From NCBI RefSeq assembly GCF_001510895.1, contig NZ_LPWA01000153.1, positions 1 through 64,000 on the forward strand: DNA of 64,000 nucleotides, written 5' to 3'. This stretch comes from Mesorhizobium loti (lineage in GTDB: Bacteria; Pseudomonadota; Alphaproteobacteria; Rhizobiales; Rhizobiaceae). Made by a program: the position numbers and the translations under genes. The notes beneath the pieces are model-generated. The model saw only the letters and a list, made by a program, of their open reading frames with translations, searched no databases and had not been told where the DNA came from. This document shows positions 1 through 8,743 of this stretch, piece by piece (position 1 is the stretch's first letter; each line of letters opens with the position of its first letter).

Positions 1-153
1 ATGCCTGGCAAGGCAGAGGGGGGGTGCTGTCCCGCCAACCTCTCCCGACCATCATAAGCCGCGGCGGCATGAGGAAATCGGCCAAGCTGGCGTTCCTTCA
101 CACCTCCCTCTGGCCTGCCGGCCATCTCCCCCGCAAGGGGGGAGATCGGCAGT
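1..153. repeat. Family B palindromic repeat, cut by window start
   Basis: The window opens inside a family B element. One arm carries GGCAGAGGGGGGTGCTG and the other reads CCGGCCATCTCCCCC followed by AAGGGGGGAGATCGGCAG. The same arms recur at about 8557, 20030, 37285, 50296, 53590 and 63838. The element lies directly downstream of the Lrp gene stop. No coding function is apparent. Confidence 0.8.
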
Positions 154-154
154 T

Positions 155-583
155 TCACCGATCGATCCTCGTCGACAGAATAATCGACGACGACGTTCGC
201 TCCACCCCGTCCATCGCCCCGATCTGATCAAGCAATGCGTCCAGATCCCTGATCGACGGCGCGTCGACGATGACGATCATGTCGAAATTGCCGCTCACCG
301 AATGCAGCGTCCGGACCGGCGGCAGCGCTTCGAGGCTGCGCACCACCTTGTCGGCGAGTTTCGGCGTGACGGTGAGCAGCACATGCGCCTTGACCAGCCC
401 CTGCTCATAGTCCGGCGACAACCTGACGCCGTAGCCGATTATGATGCCGCGCTGCTCCAGCCGCTCGATGCGGCTCTGCACCGTGGTGCGCGACACGCCG
501 AGCTGGCGCGCCAGTTCCGCGGTCGAGGCGCGCGCGTTGGCGCGCAATAGTGCAAGCAGGGCTTGTTCCGCATCGCTGAGCAA
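155..583 (-). CDS. Lrp/AsnC family transcriptional regulator
   Basis: A 142-residue protein, the usual size for Lrp/AsnC regulators. Residues 1-60 form the winged helix-turn-helix (LGVSRTTVQSRIERLEQRG) and residues about 65-142 form the RAM/AsnC ligand-binding domain (HSVSGNFDMIVIVD). Such proteins bind DNA as multimers and respond to an amino acid. The start is a TTG at 583 with GGGAG upstream on the minus strand; no better ATG is visible. It is divergent from a saccharopine-dehydrogenase-family gene, so I infer that it controls that gene in response to lysine or a related amino acid. The family is certain; the ligand is a guess. Confidence 0.9.
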   Translation of the reverse strand: MLSDAEQALLALLRANARASTAELARQLGVSRTTVQSRIERLEQRGIIIGYGVRLSPDYEQGLVKAHVLLTVTPKLADKVVRSLEALPPVRTLHSVSGNFDMIVIVDAPSIRDLDALLDQIGAMDGVERTSSSIILSTRIDR

Positions 584-630
584 AGTGACGACTCCCTTCG
601 GCAGATTGCCTAAACATAGGCTTCACTTTG
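581..630. promoter_or_regulatory. Inverted repeat between lrp-like gene and dehydrogenase
   Basis: CAAAGTGA (581-588) and TCACTTTG (623-630) are exact reverse complements separated by 34 bases. They span the divergent intergenic region and the lrp start codon. An Lrp-type octamer could bind such spaced sites, giving autoregulation and control of the neighbour. The functional reading is inference. Confidence 0.35.
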
Positions 631-705
631 CCAGAATCCACGCTTCCTTTCGACAGGCAAGCTGCGATGATTCCGCCAAACTCGAATTTGGCAGGGGTAT
701 TGACC

Positions 706-1809
706 ATGAAGAACATCGTTGTCGTCGGCGCCGGCAAGATCGGCTCGACCATCGCCGAGATGCTCAGCGCCACGGGCGACTATCGCGTCACGCTCGTCGA
801 CCGCTCGGCCGCTCAGCTCGCCGCCGCCGAATTGCCGGCCGGCGTCGAAACGCAGGAGCTGGATATCGCCGCTCCCGGCGCGCTGGAGAAAACCCTCGCC
901 GGCAAGTTCGCCGTGCTGAGCGCCGCTCCCTTCCATCTCACCACGCGCATCGCCGAGGCAGCCGCCGCTACCGGCGTGCACTATCTCGACCTCACCGAGG
1001 ACGTCATCTCGACCCGCCGTGTGAAGGAGCTGGCGCGCGAGGCCAAGAGCGCCTTCATCCCGCAATGCGGCCTGGCGCCGGGCTTCATATCGATCGTCGC
1101 CAACGATCTCGCCAGCCGCTTCGACACGCTGGAAAGCGTGCGTATGCGCGTCGGCGCGCTGCCGCAATATCCGTCCAACGCGCTGAACTACAACCTCACC
1201 TGGAGCACCGACGGCGTCATCAACGAATATTGCGAGCCCTGCGAGGCGATCGTCGAGGGCGAGCTGACCGAAGTGCCGCCGCTGGAGGAGCGCGAGGAGT
1301 TCTCGCTCGACGGGGTCACCTACGAGGCGTTCAACACCTCCGGCGGGCTCGGCACCTTGGCCGAGACGCTGAAAGGCAAGGTGCGCACGCTGAACTACCG
1401 CACCATCCGCTACCCCGGCCACGCCGCGATCATGAAGGCGCTGCTCAACGACCTGGGGCTCCGCCACCGCCGCGACGTGCTGAAGGACATCTTCGAGAGC
1501 GCCCTGCCGGCGACGCTGCAGGACGTGGTCATCGTCTTCGTCACCGTTTCGGGGCGCAAGAACGGCCGCCTGCTGCAGGAGACCTACGCCAACAAGATCT
1601 ACTCGCACCGCGTCGGATCTGTCGTGCGCAGCGCCATCCAGATCACCACCGCCTCCGGCATCTGCGCCGTGCTCGACATGCTGGCCGACGGCAGCCTGCC
1701 GGCGGAGGGTTTTGTCCGCCAGGAGGACATCGCGCTCGACGCATTTCTGGCCAACCGCTTCGGCCGCGCCTACGCGCAGCACGAGATGGCAAGCCGGCTG
1801 GCGAGCTGA
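706..1809 (+). CDS. Saccharopine dehydrogenase family oxidoreductase
   Basis: A 367-residue NAD(P)-dependent enzyme. The N-terminus has a Rossmann motif (VVVGAGKIGS, residues 4-13) and the rest matches the saccharopine dehydrogenase C-terminal catalytic domain. Family members include saccharopine reductases and lysine 6-dehydrogenase, which act in lysine breakdown. I chose the ATG at 706 because it sits directly before the Rossmann strand; an upstream in-frame start would add 26 residues with no family resemblance. The divergent Lrp regulator supports an amino-acid catabolic role. The exact substrate cannot be decided from sequence alone. Confidence 0.85.
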   Translation: MKNIVVVGAGKIGSTIAEMLSATGDYRVTLVDRSAAQLAAAELPAGVETQELDIAAPGALEKTLAGKFAVLSAAPFHLTTRIAEAAAATGVHYLDLTEDVISTRRVKELAREAKSAFIPQCGLAPGFISIVANDLASRFDTLESVRMRVGALPQYPSNALNYNLTWSTDGVINEYCEPCEAIVEGELTEVPPLEEREEFSLDGVTYEAFNTSGGLGTLAETLKGKVRTLNYRTIRYPGHAAIMKALLNDLGLRHRRDVLKDIFESALPATLQDVVIVFVTVSGRKNGRLLQETYANKIYSHRVGSVVRSAIQITTASGICAVLDMLADGSLPAEGFVRQEDIALDAFLANRFGRAYAQHEMASRLAS

Positions 1810-1878
1810 ACCCGCTGAAGCGCTTGAGGGCCGGCGCGGATCGGGCCGGAACGGCCGGCGGTCCGCGCCAGTTCTTTC

Positions 1879-2085
1879 CTACCACTCGCTGAGCTTGGTG
1901 TCGGGTCCGTATTCCTGGCCCTCGATATCCTTCACCACGGCCTGGCCGCAGCGCATCGACTTGGTCGTCTTGTCATAGGCATAGGTCGGCGAGCCGAACA
2001 GGTGCCAGCCCTTGTTCAGGGCCGCCGTCACCTTATGGCAGAAGGTGGCGTCGTCCGGACCGGACAGAAAGCGGTAAAGTTTCAT
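1879..2085 (-). CDS. DUF1737 domain-containing small protein
   Basis: A 68-residue protein beginning MKLYRFLSGPDDATFCHKV and containing the conserved NKGWHLFGSPTYAYD and MRCGQAVVK stretches of DUF1737. No signal peptide or membrane segment is seen, so it is probably cytosolic. The function of the family is unknown. It lies on the minus strand 42 bases downstream of the stop-to-start gap with the CitE-like gene and may share its transcript. Confidence 0.85.
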   Translation of the reverse strand: MKLYRFLSGPDDATFCHKVTAALNKGWHLFGSPTYAYDKTTKSMRCGQAVVKDIEGQEYGPDTKLSEW

Positions 2086-2127
2086 TTTTTCGACCCTGTC
2101 GTGACCAATGTCTATGTATGGATGACA

Positions 2128-3009
2128 TCATGCGCCGATGATTGCGGCCTTCGCCAGCAGTTTCTCGGCCTCGGCCAGATGCAGCCGCTCGACCATGCGG
2201 CCGTCCAGCGCGATGACGCTCTTGCCGGCATTTTCGGGCCGCGAGAAGGCGTCCCGGATCACGCGCGCTTGGGCCAGCGCCTCGGGCGACGGCGTAAAGG
2301 CGCGGTTCGCCGGCTCGATCTGGGCCGGGTGGATCAGCGACTTGCCGTCAAAACCCATGGCGGCGGCCTCGGCGCATTCGCGGGCGAAGCCGTCGAGGTC
2401 GCGGAAATCATTGGCGACGCCGTCGATCACATCGAGGCCGCCGGCGCGGGCGGCAAGCACAAGCTGCAGCAGCCATGGCATGAGGTAGCGCCGGTCAGGG
2501 ATGGCCAGGACTCCCGTTGCCTTCACCAGATCGTTCGTTCCGGCAACGAAACAAGCGAGCCTGGAAGCCGGGTCGCGGCCAAGCTCGGCGATGGCGCCGA
2601 TGTTGAGCAAGGCCTTGGGCGTCTCGATCATCGCCCATAGCTTCACCGTATCGAGCGCGAAATTGTCGTCGAGCAGGTCGCCGGCCTCCAGGATGTCGCG
2701 CGGCGTACCGATCTTGGGCAACAGGATGCCGTCCGGCCCGGCCTTGGCGACGGCCAGAAGGTCGTCGGCGCCCCATTCACTGCCGAGCGGATTGATGCGC
2801 ACCACCATCTCGCAGCGCCGTTCGGGGCGCGCTGCCAAAAAATCCGCCACCCTGTCGCGCGCGGAAATTTTGTCGGCGGGCCCGACGCCATCCTCGAGGT
2901 TGATGACGACGGCGTCGCAGGCAAGCGAGGCGATCTTGGCGAGCGCCCGCTCGTTGGAAGCGGGCATGTAGAGCACCGAGCGGCGCGGGCGGTAGGTGTC
3001 AGAGGTCAT
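2128..3009 (-). CDS. HpcH/HpaI aldolase/citrate lyase family protein (CitE-like CoA ester lyase)
   Basis: A 293-residue TIM-barrel protein starting RPRRSVLYMPASNERAL, typical of CitE-like beta subunits and malyl/citramalyl-CoA lyases. Visible landmarks are INLEDGV (metal and CoA site region), VVRINPLGSEW and GILLPKIG. Such enzymes cleave or form C-C bonds in beta-hydroxyacyl-CoA esters in the cytosol. I chose the ATG at 3009 because the family N-terminus begins there; longer in-frame extensions run through an intergenic repeat. No citrate lyase alpha or gamma genes are nearby, so it is probably a stand-alone lyase rather than part of a citrate lyase complex. Confidence 0.88.
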   Translation of the reverse strand: MTSDTYRPRRSVLYMPASNERALAKIASLACDAVVINLEDGVGPADKISARDRVADFLAARPERRCEMVVRINPLGSEWGADDLLAVAKAGPDGILLPKIGTPRDILEAGDLLDDNFALDTVKLWAMIETPKALLNIGAIAELGRDPASRLACFVAGTNDLVKATGVLAIPDRRYLMPWLLQLVLAARAGGLDVIDGVANDFRDLDGFARECAEAAAMGFDGKSLIHPAQIEPANRAFTPSPEALAQARVIRDAFSRPENAGKSVIALDGRMVERLHLAEAEKLLAKAAIIGA

Positions 3010-3094
3010 GGCCGATCTATGCCGGCTGGAGCCGGATGAGGCAAGCGCGTGGGTATTCGCCGCCCTTTGGTACGGACCAGCTAATCCTTGAAGC

Positions 3095-3285
3095 TTGCGC
3101 TGCCCCTCATCGCCCTGCCGGGCACTTCTCCCCGTATAGTGACGGGGAGAAGGGGCTGGCCGCAATGCCGGCTTCCTTTCCGCAACGTTGGCGATTGGCG
3201 AAATCGGCGACGAGAGCGCCTCTCTCCCCGCCACTATACGGGGAGAGGATGCCGGCAGGCAGGTGCGGGGCGGCGCCAGCCTGAA
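3095..3285. repeat. Family A palindromic repeat
   Basis: The left arm GCCCCTCATCGCCCTGCCGG is followed by CTTCTCCCCGTATAGTGACG; the right arm has CCACTATACGGGGAGAGGAT and GCCGGCAGGCAGGTGCGGGG. The central core is CAACGTTGGCGATTGGCGAA. Near-identical elements occur at about 18345 and 31836, and one lies inside ftsY at about 56980. It occupies much of the 527-base gap 3010-3536. The remainder of the gap shows no gene. Confidence 0.88.
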
Positions 3286-3536
3286 GCGATTTGCCCTGCA
3301 CGAAAACTGCAAATCATTGCGGAAAACCTCCTCCAATCCGCCCCGAGTGTTTCGCGCCCGTCGGCGAAACAGGCCGGCATGCGAATACATCACATATTCC
3401 GCTGGCCCCTGCCGTACCGCCTGCGCACCGACGGCTGGTGGCTCGTCGATTCGCCAAGGGTACGCCCCACGGCGATCCTGTTGCCCTTTGTGCCGCGGTC
3501 GCGGCGTGTCGTTCGGAAGGCCAGGAAGGCCCGGCC

Positions 3537-5072
3537 ATGAGGACGATGTCACTCGCCACGAGTTACTGCCGCCGCATCGGCGCCGGCGTCCTGCTGGTGG
3601 CGTTGGCCGACTTTCTCTTCTACGGCCAGCCCGCCGGCATCACCGTCTTCCTGTTCGGCATCGTGCTTGCCGGCGCGGTCGTCGCCATGCATCCCGCCGC
3701 CTTAAGCGACGGCCGCGTCTGGCTCAGGCCTCTCGCCCTTTTCGCCGGACTGCTGCCGCTCATCGAAAATGTCAGCCCGCTATCAGTCTTGGTCGCGATC
3801 GTGGCGCTGGCGGTGTTCGCGCTGTCGCTGGCCGGCCGGCTGCGCACGGGTCTTGCCCGCATCGCCGGGCAGCTTTGCCTGCTCCTGCTCGCCGCCCCCT
3901 TCCGGTTTGCGCGCGACTTCTTACGCTGGCGCAAGGTTGCGCGACGGCTCGGGCGGCGGCACGTCCGGCTGGCGGCAATCGCTGTCTGGGCCATGCCGCT
4001 GACGCTGGGCGCCGTCTTCCTCGCTCTGTTCGGCGCCGCCAATCCGATCATCGAACACTGGCTGTCGCTGATCGATCTCTACGCGCTGCTCGAACGCATC
4101 GAGGTCGGGCGGCTGATCTTCTGGCTGATCGTGCTGGCCGGCGTCTGGGCCTTCTTGAGGCCACGCCTGCCGGGCTTCGTAGCGCGCATCAGGCGGGCCG
4201 TGCCTGCGGCGCCGGCGGCCAGATCGACACGCACCACGGCCGAGGACGTCATCTTCGGCAAGGCTGCCATCCTGCGCGCGCTGATCGTCTTCAATGCGCT
4301 GTTTGCCGTGCAGACGGCGCTCGACGCCGCTTATCTCTGGGGCGGCGCAGCCCTGCCCGACGGGCTGACCTATGCCGCCTACGCGCATCGCGGCGCCTAT
4401 CCGCTGGTCGTCACCGCGCTGCTTGCCGCCGGCTTCGTACTGGCGGCGCTCAGGCCCGGCAGCGACACGTCGAGGGATCCGCTGATTCGCGGTCTCGTCT
4501 ATCTCTGGGTGGTGCAGAACATCGTGCTGGTGATCTCCTCGATATTGAGGCTCGACCTCTATGTCGGCGTCTATGCGCTCACCTATCTGCGCATCGCCGC
4601 CTTCATCTGGATGGGGCTGGTGGCGGCGGGGCTGGCGCTCATCATCGCCCGCATTGCGCTCACAAAATCCAGCGAATGGCTGCTTTCCGCCAATCTTCTG
4701 ACGTTATCGGCGACGCTTTATGCCTGCTCATACATCAACTTCGCCGCGCTGATCGCCAACTACAATGTCGACCATTCCCTCGAAATGACCGGACAGGGCG
4801 TTCCCCTCGACGTCTGGTATGTGCGTTCGCTTGGCGCGAGCGCATTTCCTGCCCTCGACCGCTTCATTGATCATCAAGGCCCGACGACTGCCGCAGATCC
4901 AGCCTTTCGCCAACTTTTGGGGGTACGCCCCGTCGACGAAGGTTGCTATCGCGCTGTCCTGGATCACTGGCGCGCGTGGAGCTTTCGCGACTGGCGCCTT
5001 TTGCGCTATCTCGACAAGCGCGGCTCGCTTGCCAATCCTGCCGTCACCCAACCCTACGCGCCGGGCCATTGA
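3537..5072 (+). CDS. DUF4173 domain-containing integral membrane protein
   Basis: A 511-residue polytopic membrane protein with many hydrophobic helices (for example VLLVALADFLFYGQPAGITV near the N-terminus and several more up to residue about 400). The C-terminal part after about residue 420 is soluble, with RDWRLLRYL near the end, as in DUF4173 proteins. Function is unknown. It ends 3 bases before the start of a response regulator, and the next gene is a sensor kinase, so the three form an operon. This layout recalls creBC-creD, where a membrane protein belongs to the two-component regulon. I chose the ATG at 3537 because the hydrophobic N-terminus begins there. Confidence 0.82.
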   Translation: MRTMSLATSYCRRIGAGVLLVALADFLFYGQPAGITVFLFGIVLAGAVVAMHPAALSDGRVWLRPLALFAGLLPLIENVSPLSVLVAIVALAVFALSLAGRLRTGLARIAGQLCLLLLAAPFRFARDFLRWRKVARRLGRRHVRLAAIAVWAMPLTLGAVFLALFGAANPIIEHWLSLIDLYALLERIEVGRLIFWLIVLAGVWAFLRPRLPGFVARIRRAVPAAPAARSTRTTAEDVIFGKAAILRALIVFNALFAVQTALDAAYLWGGAALPDGLTYAAYAHRGAYPLVVTALLAAGFVLAALRPGSDTSRDPLIRGLVYLWVVQNIVLVISSILRLDLYVGVYALTYLRIAAFIWMGLVAAGLALIIARIALTKSSEWLLSANLLTLSATLYACSYINFAALIANYNVDHSLEMTGQGVPLDVWYVRSLGASAFPALDRFIDHQGPTTAADPAFRQLLGVRPVDEGCYRAVLDHWRAWSFRDWRLLRYLDKRGSLANPAVTQPYAPGH

Positions 5073-5075
5073 TCG

Positions 5076-5771
5076 ATGCCGCACAACATCCTCGTCGCCG
5101 ATGACGACCCGCATATCCGCGAGATCATCTGCTTCGCGCTGGAAAAGGCCGGCATGAAGACGCTTGGCGTGGCCGATGGCGCCGCCGCGCTCCAGGCGGT
5201 CGAGCGCCGCGCGCCCGACCTCATCGTTCTCGACATCGGCATGCCGGAGATGGACGGGCTGGAGGTCTGCCGCAGGTTGCGCCAGCGCTCCGACGTGCCG
5301 GTGCTGTTCCTGTCGGCGCGGGATGAAGAAATCGACCGCATCCTGGGCCTGGAAATGGGCGGCGACGACTATGTGACGAAACCGTTCAGCCCGCGCGAGC
5401 TGGTCGCCCGCGTCAACGTCATCCTGCGGCGTGCCCGTCCGGCGGCGGTGGAAGAGGCGGGCCACCGTCAGCTCGCGCATGGCAAGCTCACGCTTGTTCC
5501 GACCAGCCACGCCGCGAGTTTTGAAGGCAAGCCGCTCACCTTGACGGCGATCGAGTTCGCGATCCTCAAAGGCTTTCTCGCCCGCCCGCAGCACGTGCTT
5601 GGCCGCGACGCGGTGAAGGCCAATGCCTATCAATCGAATATCCATGTCTCGGAACGCACCGTCGACAGCCATATCCGCAACATCCGCGCCAAGCTGGCGG
5701 CGGTGGGCTGCCTGGATGCGATCGCGACCGTGCATGGCGTCGGCTTCCGACTCGGCCGATGCGGTGGTTGA
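5076..5771 (+). CDS. OmpR/PhoB-type response regulator
   Basis: A 231-residue protein with an N-terminal receiver domain: acidic pocket D9-D11, phosphoacceptor D53 in LIVLDIGMPEMDG, S80 and K102 (YVTKPF). It is followed by a winged-helix DNA-binding domain at about 130-228 (LTAIEFAILKGFLARPQHVL and VDSHIRNIRAKL). It would be phosphorylated by the kinase encoded immediately downstream, whose start codon overlaps its 3' end by 13 bases. It resembles CreB/RegX-type regulators. The target genes are unknown but probably include the upstream DUF4173 gene. Confidence 0.92.
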   Translation: MPHNILVADDDPHIREIICFALEKAGMKTLGVADGAAALQAVERRAPDLIVLDIGMPEMDGLEVCRRLRQRSDVPVLFLSARDEEIDRILGLEMGGDDYVTKPFSPRELVARVNVILRRARPAAVEEAGHRQLAHGKLTLVPTSHAASFEGKPLTLTAIEFAILKGFLARPQHVLGRDAVKANAYQSNIHVSERTVDSHIRNIRAKLAAVGCLDAIATVHGVGFRLGRCGG

Positions 5772-7327
5772 GCAAGGACAGATGGCGGCCGCGGCTTGCC
5801 ACCGTCGTCGTCGCCATCCTGATCGTGGTGATGGCGCTGCCGCTGGTCGGGCTGTTCTTCTTCCGGCTCTATGAGAACCAGCTGATCCGCCAGACCGAGG
5901 GCGAGCTCATCGCGCAGGGCGCGGTCGTCGCCGCCGTCTACGCCAGTGAGCTGCGCGCGGCCGGCATATCCCCGGACAAGCTCGGCGCCAAGATGCCAGC
6001 GGTGCGCGACAACACCAACTATCCTTACGAGCCGATCGAGCCCAGTCTGGACCTTGCGTCCGACTATGTCATGCCGACGCGGCCGGCGGCTCTTCCCGCA
6101 ACCGCCGATCCTGCCTTTGCGGCTGTCGGCGCGCGGCTCGACGGCATCCTCGATGAGACGCAGAAGACGACGCTTGCCGGCTTCCGTCTGCTCGATCCGC
6201 ATGGCGTGGTCATCGCCGGCGGCGACGAGGTGGGCTTCTCGCTCGGCCAGGTCGAGGAGGTGCGGCAGGCGCTTGCCGGCGTCTATGCCAGCGAGCTTCG
6301 CTTAAGGATCCCCGACCAGCCGCCGCCGCCGCTCTATTCGGTGAGCCGGGGCACCAAGGTGCGCGTTTTCGTCGCCATGCCGGTCGAGCTCGATGGCAGG
6401 GTCGCCGGGGTGGTGTATCTGTCGCGAACGCCTAACAATATCGTCAAGCATCTCTACGGCGAGCGCGGCAAGGTCACGCTCGCGGCGCTCGCTGTGCTCG
6501 GCGGCACGCTGCTGATCGCGCTGGTGTTCATCCGCACCGTCAGCCGGCCGATCTATGCGCTGATCGAGCGGACAAAGCGCATCGCCGCCGGCGACCGCGA
6601 GGCGATCAAGCCGCTCGACCATCACGGCACGCGCGAGATGGCGGCGCTGTCGGCCGCCTTCCTCGACATGGCGCAAAAACTGCAGGCGCGCTCCGACAGC
6701 ATCCAGACCTTCGCCACCCATGTCTCGCACGAGCTGAAATCGCCGCTGACGGCGATCCAGGGCGCGGCGGAACTGCTCAGGGATTCCGGCGGGACGATGG
6801 ACGAGGCCGAGCGGCGGCGTTTTTCCAACAACATCGTCACCGATGCCGGGCGGCTCAATCTGCTGGTGCGCCGCTTGCTCGAACTGGCACGCGCGGAAAA
6901 CCTGGCGCCGAGCGGCGAAACCACGACGCTAAATGCGGCGCTGGCGCTGCTGCCGGTCGACACCAGGCTGGAGGCGCGCATCGAATCGGGCGGCGATATC
7001 GGCCTCGGCATCTCGGGCGAGAATCTTGCGATCGTGCTCGCCAACCTCATCGACAATTCGGCCAGGCACGGCGCGAAGCAGGTCGCGGTCGGTGCCGCAA
7101 GCGCAGGCGAAAGAGTGGCGGTCCATGTCGGCGACGACGGCGACGGCATTTCGCCCAGCAACCGCGCAAAAGTGTTCGAGCCGTTCTTCACCACAAGGCG
7201 CGAGGCCGGCGGCACCGGCATGGGCCTCGGCATCGTGCTGGCCCTCCTGAAAGCGCATGATGGCACGATCAGCCTAGTTGACTCCGCACGCGGCACGCGT
7301 TTCGAGATCAATTTGCCGGTCGCATGA
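5759..7327 (+). CDS. Sensor histidine kinase with periplasmic sensor region
   Basis: A 522-residue membrane kinase. There is a transmembrane segment at about 14-35, a periplasmic region of roughly 200 residues, a second membrane segment near 240-262 and a HAMP region. The HisKA domain has H324 in FATHVSHELKSPLTAIQG. The HATPase domain has an N box (NLIDNSARHG), a G1 box (DDGDGI) and a G2 box (GTGMGLGIVLALL). All catalytic motifs are intact. It overlaps the response regulator gene by 13 bases, so it is translationally coupled and its cognate kinase. The architecture resembles CreC. The signal sensed is unknown. Confidence 0.92.
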   Translation: MRWLSKDRWRPRLATVVVAILIVVMALPLVGLFFFRLYENQLIRQTEGELIAQGAVVAAVYASELRAAGISPDKLGAKMPAVRDNTNYPYEPIEPSLDLASDYVMPTRPAALPATADPAFAAVGARLDGILDETQKTTLAGFRLLDPHGVVIAGGDEVGFSLGQVEEVRQALAGVYASELRLRIPDQPPPPLYSVSRGTKVRVFVAMPVELDGRVAGVVYLSRTPNNIVKHLYGERGKVTLAALAVLGGTLLIALVFIRTVSRPIYALIERTKRIAAGDREAIKPLDHHGTREMAALSAAFLDMAQKLQARSDSIQTFATHVSHELKSPLTAIQGAAELLRDSGGTMDEAERRRFSNNIVTDAGRLNLLVRRLLELARAENLAPSGETTTLNAALALLPVDTRLEARIESGGDIGLGISGENLAIVLANLIDNSARHGAKQVAVGAASAGERVAVHVGDDGDGISPSNRAKVFEPFFTTRREAGGTGMGLGIVLALLKAHDGTISLVDSARGTRFEINLPVA

Positions 7328-7352
7328 TGCGGTTTGGCGAATTGGAGAAAAA

Positions 7353-8519
7353 ATGCGCTACGACATCGCTATCATCGGCGGGGCCATCGTCGGTTCCTCG
7401 GTCGCCTATTATTTGCGCGAGGAAGGCTTTACCGGCTCGATCGCATTGATCGAGCGCGATCCGCAATTTTCCCACGCCGCGACGACGCTGTCCCTGGCCT
7501 CGATCCGCCAGCAGTTCTCGATTCCTGAAAACATCCGCCTGTCGCAGTTCACGCTGAAACTGTTCCGGCGGCTGAAGGAAACCTTTGGCACTGAGGCCGA
7601 TATCGGCTTTCGCGAGGGCGGCTATCTGATCCTCGCCGGCGAGGCCGGGCTGCCGATCCTCAAGGCCAATCACGAGGCGCAGATCGCCGAGGGCGCCGAC
7701 ATCGTGCTGGAGGACGCCGAGCAGCTGACGCGCCGCTTCCCCTGGCTGTCGGCCGAGGGCATTTCCGCCGGCGCTTATGGCCGCAGCGGCGAAGGCTGGT
7801 TCGACGCGCATGCGATGCTGATGCTGTTCCGCAAGGCGCTGCGCGAGAAGGCGATCGACTTCATCACCGCTTCGGTCACCGGCATTTCGCGCGACGGCAA
7901 CCGTGTCACGGGCGTGAGCCTCGACAATGGCGAGACGCTTGCAGCCGGCATCATCGTCAACGCCGCCGGGCCGAACGCCGGCAAGGTCGCGGCTTTTGCA
8001 GGGCTCGAGCTGCCGGTCGAGCCGCGCAAGCGCAACGTCTTCGTCTTCGAGGCGCGCGAGAAATATGCCGACATGCCGCTGCTGGTCGACCCCTCCGGCA
8101 TCTATGTGCGGCCGGAAGGCTCGGTCTACCTCACCGGCGGCGCCGAGCCGGAGGAGGGTGATCACGCGCCCGATCCCAAGGATTTCGAGGTCGAGTGGCC
8201 GCTGTTCGAAGAGGTGATCTGGCCGACGCTCGCCACACGCATCCCGGCCTTCGAGGCGATCAAGCCGACACGCGCCTGGGTCGGGCATTACGACTACAAC
8301 ACGCTCGACCAGAACGCGGTGATCGGGCCGCATCCGGAGGTCGAGAACTTCCTCTTCGCCAACGGCTTCTCCGGCCACGGCCTGCAGCAGGCGCCGGCGG
8401 TGGGCAAGGCGCTCGCCGAGCTTATCATGCTAGGCGGGTATCGGACGGTGGATTGCTCGGCGTTCGGGTACAGCCGTGTGGCGGAGGGGCGGGCGTTCAG
8501 GGAGCTGAATGTGATTTGA
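7353..8519 (+). CDS. FAD-dependent oxidoreductase (DAO family)
   Basis: A 388-residue protein with an N-terminal dinucleotide-binding motif (IAIIGGAIVGSSVAYYL) and the DAO fold (sarcosine oxidase / D-amino-acid dehydrogenase type). The C-terminal FAD-site motif is NGFSGHGLQQAPAVGKALAE. Such enzymes oxidise amines or amino acids using FAD. I chose the ATG at 7353 because it has GGAG six bases upstream and precedes the FAD motif. It follows the kinase gene by 25 bases but is probably an independent metabolic gene. The substrate cannot be told from the sequence. Confidence 0.88.
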   Translation: MRYDIAIIGGAIVGSSVAYYLREEGFTGSIALIERDPQFSHAATTLSLASIRQQFSIPENIRLSQFTLKLFRRLKETFGTEADIGFREGGYLILAGEAGLPILKANHEAQIAEGADIVLEDAEQLTRRFPWLSAEGISAGAYGRSGEGWFDAHAMLMLFRKALREKAIDFITASVTGISRDGNRVTGVSLDNGETLAAGIIVNAAGPNAGKVAAFAGLELPVEPRKRNVFVFEAREKYADMPLLVDPSGIYVRPEGSVYLTGGAEPEEGDHAPDPKDFEVEWPLFEEVIWPTLATRIPAFEAIKPTRAWVGHYDYNTLDQNAVIGPHPEVENFLFANGFSGHGLQQAPAVGKALAELIMLGGYRTVDCSAFGYSRVAEGRAFRELNVI

Positions 8520-8556
8520 AGGGTAGCGAGGATTTAGATCCAACGCTGGCGGGACA

Positions 8557-8730
8557 GCGCCCCCCCTCTGTCCTGCCGGACATCTCCCCCACAAGGGGGG
8601 AGATTGGCAGTTCGGGCGCCTCACTCCTCCCTGCGACGTTGGTGATTGGCGAAAGCCGGCATGACATCTGATCTCCCCCCTCGTGGGGGAGATGACCGGC
8701 AGGCCAGAGGGGGGCGCGAAGGATCGCTAC
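8557..8730. repeat. Family B palindromic repeat
   Basis: A complete element: CCCCCCTCTGTCCTGCCGGA, then a small hairpin CTCCCCCACAAGGGGGGAG, a core (CGACGTTGGTGATTGGCGAA), a second hairpin and the mirrored arm ending CCAGAGGGGGGCGC. It fills the gap between two convergent genes. Its palindromic arms could fold in RNA and act as a transcription barrier for both. Confidence 0.88.
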
Positions 8731-8743
8731 GCCCGCTCGCTGC

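Noticed and set aside
3095..3285. Possible CRISPR array from repeated palindromes
   Set aside because: Repeats are long, scattered singly over the genome, occur in both orientations and lack regularly spaced spacers; no cas genes are present.
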